Source of the DNA: DAHVFY01 sp040388665
GTDB lineage: Bacteria > Chlamydiota > Chlamydiia > Chlamydiales > Rhabdochlamydiaceae
NCBI GenBank assembly: GCA_040388665.1
Contig: JAZKBL010000071.1
Location: 1-11,822, forward strand
DNA: 11,822 bases
Direction: 5' to 3'
Part shown: positions 1-5,279 of the stretch, one piece after another
How the letters are laid out: each line of letters begins with the position of its first letter
How positions within the stretch are numbered: position 1 is the stretch's first letter
Program-made: the position numbers and the translations under genes
Notes under the pieces: model-generated
What the model saw: the letters and a program-made list of their open reading frames with translations, nothing else
Database searches by the model: none
Told to the model about the DNA's origin: nothing

Positions 1-26
1 AAAAAAAGGGCCTTTTAATTTCAAAT

Positions 27-2666
27 ATGACGAGTGATGAAATCATTTTGAAATATGAGAGAGAGTGTCAGGAGATCGATAAATTTATTAATGTTGAATG
101 TTTTGATAAGGAAGAGATTGTTTATTTAAAAGATGTGATTTTTAATCTAAAAATGAAGTTTTCAGAATTGAAATTTTACTTGAATCGTTCCAAAGTTGCA
201 TTTTCTGTTGTCAGATTTTTTCCAGAACTTGTTTTAGAGACAGATGCAAAAGAAAGCGATTTTGGGAATTATTTCAAAATTGTTCATGATCTTTCATGTA
301 AATATTCCAAATTCATTAAGATGTTTGAAAAAAAATCGGATTCAAACATTTTAGAAAAACAAAATGTATTGAAGATATGCGGAAGCTCAGTTGCGTTATT
401 GGGCAATGATGTTATCAATAGCTTGGAAGATAAAGAAAAACATGATGCTATTAAAACATATAGTGAAAAATTTAAAAAAACAAAGCAAGAGATATCAGAG
501 CAAGTTTGGGATTTGTTAGTTAATATTGCAATAAGCATTAAAGATGAAGAAACGTGTGTAGAAGCAGTCCAAAGTCTTTACTTTCTAGGTCTCCCAAAGC
601 AATATGCTCCAACGATCATTGAAATAGCTAAGTCGTTTAAAGAAGAAAATGTAGCGTACCTGTTTCCCCGCATTAATAGCGTGCCGGAAGAATATATTCC
701 GTTTTATATTGAGGTCATTAAAGGGTTAGGTGAGGATGTAGCAGTGGAATTTTTTGATTCATTTGTTTCTGAAGGGTTACCAGAAAAGTATTTCTCTAAT
801 GTAATTGAAGCTGTTAAAGATTTTGCAGAAAATAATAGAGCAGCCGTTCTTGCAGCATTTTGTCAAATCAAATTGCCAGAAGAGTATTTCCCGATCGTTA
901 TCGAGACTATCAAGAATTTTCGGGAAGAGAATGCAGTGGCTCTTTTTGGAATACTTTGTATGTACGGGCTGCCTGAAAAATATTTTCTAACAGTCATTGA
1001 ATCCATCGAAAATTTTGAAGAAAACCATGCATTTGAGGTTTTTCGACAACTATGTGTGCGTGATTTACCAGATGAATATTTTCCAAAGATCATTGCGCGG
1101 ATTAAGCATTTTCAAGAAGCTCATGTAGCGTCTATTTTTGAGTGTTTTTGTGATAATAAAAAAAATCCCTCGGAAGAACATCGCGCCGCTATAATAGAGC
1201 TGATTCAAGGGTTCCAAGAAAATAATATGGCAAACGTGCTTTCTGCTTTTTGTAAAAGGGAGATTTCTAAAGAACAGTTCTCAACTGTTATCACATTGAT
1301 TAAAAGCTTTAAAAACAAGATTCATGTAGCGCAGGTTCTTGTGAAACTTTGTAAATTCAAACTTCCCACAGAACATCGTAAGATGGCAATTAAAATGATG
1401 AAGAGCTTTAAAAAAGGCGCTGCGCTAAATTTTTTTAAAGAGCTTTCCGAAGTAGATTTGCGTAAGGAATATCTTCCAATTTTTTTTGAATCGATTAAAC
1501 AGTTTAAAGAAAAACAGATCATGGAAATTCTTACGGAGTTTTGTTCTTCAAATCAATTTAAGAAGAATGAAAAAGTCGTTAAAATGTTATTTGAATTAAT
1601 TAATAAATTCAAAGATGACCGCTGTGTTTTTCAGGTTTTTCGTGTGTTTTGCAGACAAAAAATTTCAGCGAAATACGCTCAGGATGTATTAGCAAGTATT
1701 AATAATTTTAAGTCAGAAAGCATGAAGATGCGCACTCTCAGGAATCTTTGCGAGAACCGCCTTTTAGTACAAGATACCTCAAGAGTATTTGAGTTTATTA
1801 AAAACTTTGCACAAGAACAGAATTTCGTAATGGCTTTTGAGGTGTTTTGTAGTAAGAACAAGTTGTCAGAAGAAAATTTGATTGCTGTCATCCAGCATAC
1901 TGCAGGTTTTAAAGCGAAGAATGCGGCAGCTGTTGTTAATGCTCTTTGCAAACACGGTGTGCCCTTAGAAGCTATTCCGACTTTAGTTCAATTTGCTCAA
2001 AAGCTTCAGCCTTCCGAAAGGGAATTGGCTGTACGCATTTTCCAGCTTGTTTTTACAACACAGCTGGGGATTCAGACTGTATATGAATGTCCTATAATTC
2101 TAGAAAATCAAGAACTAGAAAAAATTGCCGATGAGGCTTTTGATAAGGTTCTTAAAGGAGGAAAATACACATCAGAGTGCCTTAAGTTTCTCCATAGCCA
2201 AGCTTCAGCTTTTATGCCGCTAAGCGCTGTTCTTAAACATTTGAAAGGTGTTTTGCGCCTTGTGATGGATTTTAAAAAGGAGCGTAATGCACTGCGTGTT
2301 TTACAAACTCTGATTGAATTAGGTGTGCCGGAAAAGGGGATACCGCTTGTAATTAGGGTGGCTAAACGATTATCACCTCCTCTTGCAGCACAGTTTTTTG
2401 AAGAGCTTATTGGAGATGAATTGCCTTTAAAATATATCCGAGAAATTGTGGATTGCGTTGAAGGATATCCATTGAATTTGAAGCTAAAGCTTCTTAGAAA
2501 ACTCGCTATTGCGGTTTCTGTAGAAGATAGAGCAACAATCCAATTGACGGTGATGCAGTTAATTGGAGATCAGCCCGAGCACATGGAAGAAATCCTGGCT
2601 CTACATGCCGGAACTCAGGGGTCTTATGTTTTTGGAGATAACATTATTTTCGAGAAAAATGCATAA
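27..2666 (+). CDS. Large alpha-helical tandem-repeat protein of unknown function
   Basis: I do not recognise this 879-residue protein as a named family. Residues 1-180 are a charged, mostly helical N-terminal region with no signal peptide. From about residue 188 to 645 the protein consists of roughly 14 tandem units of 32-34 residues, each beginning like LPEEYF and continuing VIExIKNF, a charged turn, then a second helix ending in FC or LC. This reads as a two-helix solenoid of the general HEAT/PPR-like shape. Degenerate units reappear at about 767 (VPEKG) and 799 (LPLKY). Such scaffolds usually bind protein or RNA, so a host-interaction role is possible in a chlamydia but is only inference. 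The reading frame is open from the window edge to position 27 and no good Shine-Dalgarno sits before this ATG, so the true start may be upstream. It converges with the minus-strand cluster. Confidence 0.85.
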   Translation: MTSDEIILKYERECQEIDKFINVECFDKEEIVYLKDVIFNLKMKFSELKFYLNRSKVAFSVVRFFPELVLETDAKESDFGNYFKIVHDLSCKYSKFIKMFEKKSDSNILEKQNVLKICGSSVALLGNDVINSLEDKEKHDAIKTYSEKFKKTKQEISEQVWDLLVNIAISIKDEETCVEAVQSLYFLGLPKQYAPTIIEIAKSFKEENVAYLFPRINSVPEEYIPFYIEVIKGLGEDVAVEFFDSFVSEGLPEKYFSNVIEAVKDFAENNRAAVLAAFCQIKLPEEYFPIVIETIKNFREENAVALFGILCMYGLPEKYFLTVIESIENFEENHAFEVFRQLCVRDLPDEYFPKIIARIKHFQEAHVASIFECFCDNKKNPSEEHRAAIIELIQGFQENNMANVLSAFCKREISKEQFSTVITLIKSFKNKIHVAQVLVKLCKFKLPTEHRKMAIKMMKSFKKGAALNFFKELSEVDLRKEYLPIFFESIKQFKEKQIMEILTEFCSSNQFKKNEKVVKMLFELINKFKDDRCVFQVFRVFCRQKISAKYAQDVLASINNFKSESMKMRTLRNLCENRLLVQDTSRVFEFIKNFAQEQNFVMAFEVFCSKNKLSEENLIAVIQHTAGFKAKNAAAVVNALCKHGVPLEAIPTLVQFAQKLQPSERELAVRIFQLVFTTQLGIQTVYECPIILENQELEKIADEAFDKVLKGGKYTSECLKFLHSQASAFMPLSAVLKHLKGVLRLVMDFKKERNALRVLQTLIELGVPEKGIPLVIRVAKRLSPPLAAQFFEELIGDELPLKYIREIVDCVEGYPLNLKLKLLRKLAIAVSVEDRATIQLTVMQLIGDQPEHMEEILALHAGTQGSYVFGDNIIFEKNA
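588..1961 (+). repeat. Protein-level tandem array of 32-33-residue helical units
   Basis: Residues 188-645 of the large protein repeat with near-constant spacing. The unit starts at L251, L283, L315 and L347 are exactly 32 apart, then continue at about 381, 413, 446, 478, 512, 546, 580, 613 and 645. A Cys near the end of helix two recurs at 279, 311, 343, 375, 409, 442, 506, 542, 575, 608 and 641; the unit ending near 474 lacks it. A Phe ending helix one recurs at 266, 298, 330, 362, 396, 428, 461, 493, 528, 561, 594 and 628. The repeats are diverged at the DNA level, so the array looks old and not recently amplified. Confidence 0.8.
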
Positions 2667-2681
2667 CTCTTTTAGAGAGAA

Positions 2682-2723
2682 AAAAACGAAAAATAAGAAA
2701 AGTTGCCGTAAAAAATCGTTTTT
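2682..2723. terminator. Weak candidate bidirectional terminator between convergent genes
   Basis: The 72 bases between the convergent stop codons are very A/T-rich and contain an inverted repeat: AAAAACGA (ending at 2689) and TCGTTTTT (2716-2723), separated by a 26-base loop. The T-run lies within one arm, so on either strand the structure could act as an imperfect terminator. The long loop and A/T-only stem make this weak. A terminator is expected here from the convergent layout, but the assignment is mostly positional. Confidence 0.2.
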
Positions 2724-2738
2724 CTGAATATGATCCCC

Positions 2739-3791
2739 CTATTTTTTTAGCAGAGGCTCGATGATGTTATCTTTTTGGTAAGGTAATTGCTGGAGTTCGA
2801 GGAGGCCTTCGTTCATATGCTCATGGTTGTAGGCATCGATTTCGTGAATGGAGAGAAATAGTGCGCGGCGAGTGGAAAGATGGTTGGGCATTAGGGTGAG
2901 AACTTGGGTCTCGGATGAGAGCTCTTTGCAGCCAAGGATCATTTCCTTTTTGTAGGCGTCCCAGCGTACTTTTATCCATTCGTACAGTTTGAGATCCCAT
3001 TCATGTTTTTGTAGCAAGGTGTTGGCGAGAGGGGGTTCTAGTTTTTCCATGACCTTTTGCTCAGTAATTTGCATGGGTGCGTAGGCAATAGGGCCCCATT
3101 GTTGTATGCTTGCTAGGATTTGGAAAAAAACATCCACATCGTCTGTTGGGGCAGCGAGTAAAAAATCGCGCTCAATGTTTTCTTGTGCTTGGGCTAGCGT
3201 TTTTTCTGTACAAGGGCCTGTCATGTATTCTTTGCCGGCAATCAAGCGCACCTGTGGATTATCGATCATCCGTTCTGTCAGGTAGGTTTTAAATTCTTTA
3301 GAGTCGATGTATCCACGTTGATAAGCAAAATTAGCGTCGGAGAGTTCTCGTTTAAGGGGATGGCGTATTAGGGTTACGTATTTAGAAGGTTTTGTAAAAT
3401 GGGTATGTAGCCCGTAAGGAAAGTGTCCTGTTAAGAAAAAAAGGTTTGGTACGGTATCGAGTAAGTTTGGATTGTTTTCTAGTTGCTGTAGGCCTCCAAT
3501 CCAGCCGGGAGTCATCAAATTTGGTGGCTTACCTGGGATACGCGGGATGGGTAATCGTTGATAATGGAAGTTACCGCTAAGATCGCTTATCGCGTGTGCA
3601 ATGTTATCAAGATTGGTTCCTGCTGTTTTAGGAATGTGCAAAAAGATAATCCGCTCTACAGGTTCTATGTCTTGGATAATAAGTTCTTTCAAAACGTGGA
3701 TTGATTGTTGTGTAAAGGAAAGGTGGGCGTGCCGCTCAACACTTGCAATTGATGAGGTAAGAAAAATTAAGGACAAAAGAAGTTTATTCAT
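2739..3791 (-). CDS. Exported PAPS-dependent sulfotransferase-like protein
   Basis: This 350-residue protein has the marks of the Sulfotransfer_2 family (carbohydrate O-sulfotransferase type), which moves sulfate from PAPS to a hydroxyl. HIPKTAGT at residues 52-59 is the 5'-phosphosulfate loop, and LIRHPLKRELSDANF at about 141-155 is the 3'-phosphate motif (R-P-R-S/N pattern). TGHFPYG (121-127) and DNPQVRLIAG (177-186) match conserved family positions. The first 16-17 residues (KLLLSLIFLTSSIA) form a hydrophobic signal peptide, so the enzyme probably leaves the cytoplasm. This is odd, because PAPS is cytosolic; the enzyme might use donor from the host or a vacuole. The start ATG overlaps the psd stop by four bases (ATGA) and has no clear Shine-Dalgarno of its own, implying translational coupling. 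The acceptor is unknown. The family call is fairly secure; activity is not proven. Confidence 0.82.
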   Translation of the reverse strand: MNKLLLSLIFLTSSIASVERHAHLSFTQQSIHVLKELIIQDIEPVERIIFLHIPKTAGTNLDNIAHAISDLSGNFHYQRLPIPRIPGKPPNLMTPGWIGGLQQLENNPNLLDTVPNLFFLTGHFPYGLHTHFTKPSKYVTLIRHPLKRELSDANFAYQRGYIDSKEFKTYLTERMIDNPQVRLIAGKEYMTGPCTEKTLAQAQENIERDFLLAAPTDDVDVFFQILASIQQWGPIAYAPMQITEQKVMEKLEPPLANTLLQKHEWDLKLYEWIKVRWDAYKKEMILGCKELSSETQVLTLMPNHLSTRRALFLSIHEIDAYNHEHMNEGLLELQQLPYQKDNIIEPLLKK

Positions 3792-4729
3792 AGGTTTAGA
3801 GCTCTACCGAGGGATTGGCCGAAGAGGGCTTTTGTTTCGAGGCGTCGGTGGGAGGCTTCCATCAGGTCTTGGTCGAATTCGATGCGGAAGGGTTCGAAGA
3901 GGAGGATGATGCAGGAGCCGCCGAAAGAGAAATAGCCTTTTTCGTCTCCTTTTGAATAGTGTTCACCTGGGGTGAAGGTTTGGTGGATTGAGCCAACAGC
4001 CGTAGCTCCCACTTCGATGAATTGGATGGTTCCGAAGGTTTTTGTGAGAAGAGGCGTAATCACCCGTTTGTTTTCAGAGAGGATGTTGATGTTGCGTTTC
4101 AGCGCAATGGGGTTTACAGAAAAGAGGTGGCCATTGATGAGCTGGGTTTTTTCTGGCATGCAGTTATAGGGAAAGTGAAATCTGTGATAGTCGGTGGGGC
4201 AGAGTCTTGCAATCACCATGGAACCTTGTTCGTATTTATGAGCAAGAGCTTGACTTTGTAGGAGTTTTTCTAGGCAAAAGATCTTGCCTTTTATCAAAAA
4301 ACCGTCTGACTTTTTTATATTTTGGAAGCAGAGGTAACGGCCGTCAGCGGGGAGAACAGCGACATCATGACCATTTGCGATAGGGCGGCAGGAGGGTTTT
4401 AGTTTGCGGATGAAGAAGTCGTTAAAGCTTGCAAAGGAGTCTACGTTATCCTGAAATTCTGAAGCATCGACGTGAAATGTGCCGATAAAAGGACGTACTT
4501 TTTGTTTGCTTTTAGGTCTTTTTTGTAGATAACCGTAAATTTTTGACACAAGTGAGAATTTAGCAACAAGCGGTAGAATCGTTCTTGCTAAAAGATGAGA
4601 AAGAAGGCTTGTTCCATAGAAAGCTTCAATGAGCTGTTTTCCATAGACTTGTTCAGTTTCTTCTTGTTTTGTCTGTCTGTCAATGTAGCGGATGGTATGC
4701 ATGGATAATTTAAGGTCTGCTTGGCGCAC
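3788..4729 (-). CDS. psd: Phosphatidylserine decarboxylase proenzyme
   Basis: Psd decarboxylates phosphatidylserine to phosphatidylethanolamine at the inner membrane. The 313-residue product contains FASFNDFFIRKLKP (about 99-112), PADGR (127-131, catalytic Asp129), YHRFHFP (181-187, His182 and His185 aligned with the two E. coli histidines) and SFGGSCIILLF (268-278). Self-cleavage before Ser272 would yield the pyruvoyl prosthetic group. The Cys after that serine replaces the usual Thr or Val. The length is typical of chlamydial Psd. The start given is GTG at 4729, preceded by AAAGAG and overlapping the upstream gene by 20 bases. An ATG at 4702 (residue 10) is a good alternative because chlamydial homologues begin close to the RYIDRQT segment. 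The gene sits in a minus-strand cluster with the exported 111-residue protein and the sulfotransferase. Confidence 0.95.
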   Translation of the reverse strand: MRQADLKLSMHTIRYIDRQTKQEETEQVYGKQLIEAFYGTSLLSHLLARTILPLVAKFSLVSKIYGYLQKRPKSKQKVRPFIGTFHVDASEFQDNVDSFASFNDFFIRKLKPSCRPIANGHDVAVLPADGRYLCFQNIKKSDGFLIKGKIFCLEKLLQSQALAHKYEQGSMVIARLCPTDYHRFHFPYNCMPEKTQLINGHLFSVNPIALKRNINILSENKRVITPLLTKTFGTIQFIEVGATAVGSIHQTFTPGEHYSKGDEKGYFSFGGSCIILLFEPFRIEFDQDLMEASHRRLETKALFGQSLGRALNL

Positions 4730-5045
4730 TCTTTCTTGCTATAGAAGAGAACAATGCCAATTCTTCTAAATATTGTGAAGTAAACAAATATTGTAGACGG
4801 TGTTCTTTAATGATTTCATAAACTTCTAGTGCTGTATGAACCATGCGGCTTGCATGTTGTTTGTTCTGCTCTCCTAGGATAAAGCGCTCTTTTTGTTCAG
4901 AAAGAAGGAGAATTTTTTCTCTAAGATTTTTTTGCGTGGAAAGATTTTTTTGAGTGGATTCAATGAGATATTCCATAACGGCTACCTCATCTTCTTTAGG
5001 ATAGGCCGCACTTGTTATAAGAAGGAGCAGGGTAAAAACGCGCAT
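4710..5045 (-). CDS. Small exported hypothetical protein
   Basis: I do not recognise this 111-residue protein. Residues 1-14 (MRVFTLLLLITSAA) look like a Sec signal peptide with a cleavage site after Ala14, so the mature protein of about 97 residues is probably periplasmic. The rest is highly charged and helical, with coiled-coil potential at about residues 20-60 and a tandem STQKNL duplication at 30-41. No cysteines or enzymatic motifs are seen. It starts six bases after the stop of a possible small ORF, and its 3' end overlaps the GTG start of psd by 20 bases, so it is very likely co-transcribed with psd. From memory, C. trachomatis also has a gene (CT700) between psd and secA, but that is a larger TPR-type protein, so this may be a different gene at the same place. 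No clear Shine-Dalgarno lies before its ATG. Confidence 0.65.
   Translation of the reverse strand: MRVFTLLLLITSAAYPKEDEVAVMEYLIESTQKNLSTQKNLREKILLLSEQKERFILGEQNKQHASRMVHTALEVYEIIKEHRLQYLFTSQYLEELALFSSIARKSAPSRP
4923..4958 (-). repeat. 18-bp tandem duplication within coding sequence
   Basis: Two adjacent copies of an 18-base unit encode STQKNL-STQKNL (residues 30-41) in the exported 111-residue protein. They differ at a single third-codon position (ACT versus ACG), which suggests a fairly recent in-frame duplication. It lengthens a predicted coiled-coil segment without disturbing the frame. Confidence 0.75.
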
Positions 5046-5051
5046 AAAAAC

Positions 5052-5138
5052 TTATTTTATGCTGGCCTTAGACGGCGCTGCTTTTTTCTTATTTGCTAGT
5101 GATTTTTTGATCATGATGAGTATCAGGCTAAGCGCCAA
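5052..5138 (-). CDS. Possible 28-residue small membrane-type protein or leader peptide
   Basis: An unlisted short ORF begins at TTG 5138, seven bases after a strong AGGAG (complement of 5146-5150), and stops with TAA six bases before the ATG of the exported 111-residue protein. It would encode ten hydrophobic residues (MALSLILIMI) followed by a Lys/Ala/Ser-rich basic tail containing six or more lysines. An in-frame ATG at 5114 would give a 20-residue basic peptide without the hydrophobic start. The good ribosome binding site, the tight spacing to the next gene and the non-random composition argue for translation. It could be a small membrane protein, or a leader whose translation is coupled to the downstream genes. 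No homologue is known to me, and an ORF this short can arise by chance. Confidence 0.35.
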   Translation of the reverse strand: MALSLILIMIKKSLANKKKAAPSKASIK

Positions 5139-5183
5139 GCAAAAGCTCCTAATTTTCTATACTAACCTATATCAAAATATCTA

Positions 5184-5201
5184 TTTTCTTGCTCAAGAAA
5201 A
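5184..5201. promoter_or_regulatory. Perfect inverted repeat in the divergent secA upstream region
   Basis: TTTTCTTG (5184-5191) and CAAGAAAA (5194-5201) form a perfect 8-bp inverted repeat with a 2-base centre. It lies about 78 bases before the preferred secA start, between secA and the divergent minus-strand cluster. A possible -10 hexamer TATACT lies at 5158-5163, without a convincing -35, which would place the repeat in the secA leader. It has no following T-run in the plus direction, so it is not a standard terminator. It could be an operator or an mRNA hairpin. Confidence 0.35.
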
Positions 5202-5267
5202 AAAGTTGTACTGATCGAAATGTTTGAATTTACTAAAGAATCTGCTATTCTTATGAGGAAAATCAAA

Positions 5268-5272
5268 AGGGG
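5268..5272 (+). promoter_or_regulatory. Ribosome binding site deciding the secA start
   Basis: AGGGG, within AAAAGGGGAAGC, lies seven bases before ATG 5280. The in-frame ATG at 5220 has no comparable site before it, and chlamydial SecA proteins begin at the residue corresponding to 5280. This favours the shorter protein. Confidence 0.7.
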
Positions 5273-5279
5273 AAGCAAC

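Noticed and set aside
1..26. Inverted repeat AAAAGG-G-CCTTTT at the left edge, possibly a terminator of an upstream gene
   Set aside because: The stem is very short, the structure has no proper loop, and the context is cut by the window edge. The frame of the helical-repeat gene is also open through it.
3601..3909. 102-codon plus-strand frame across the sulfotransferase-psd junction
   Set aside because: It is antisense to two well-supported genes. Its Arg/Gly-rich C-terminus reflects the reverse complement of psd codons.
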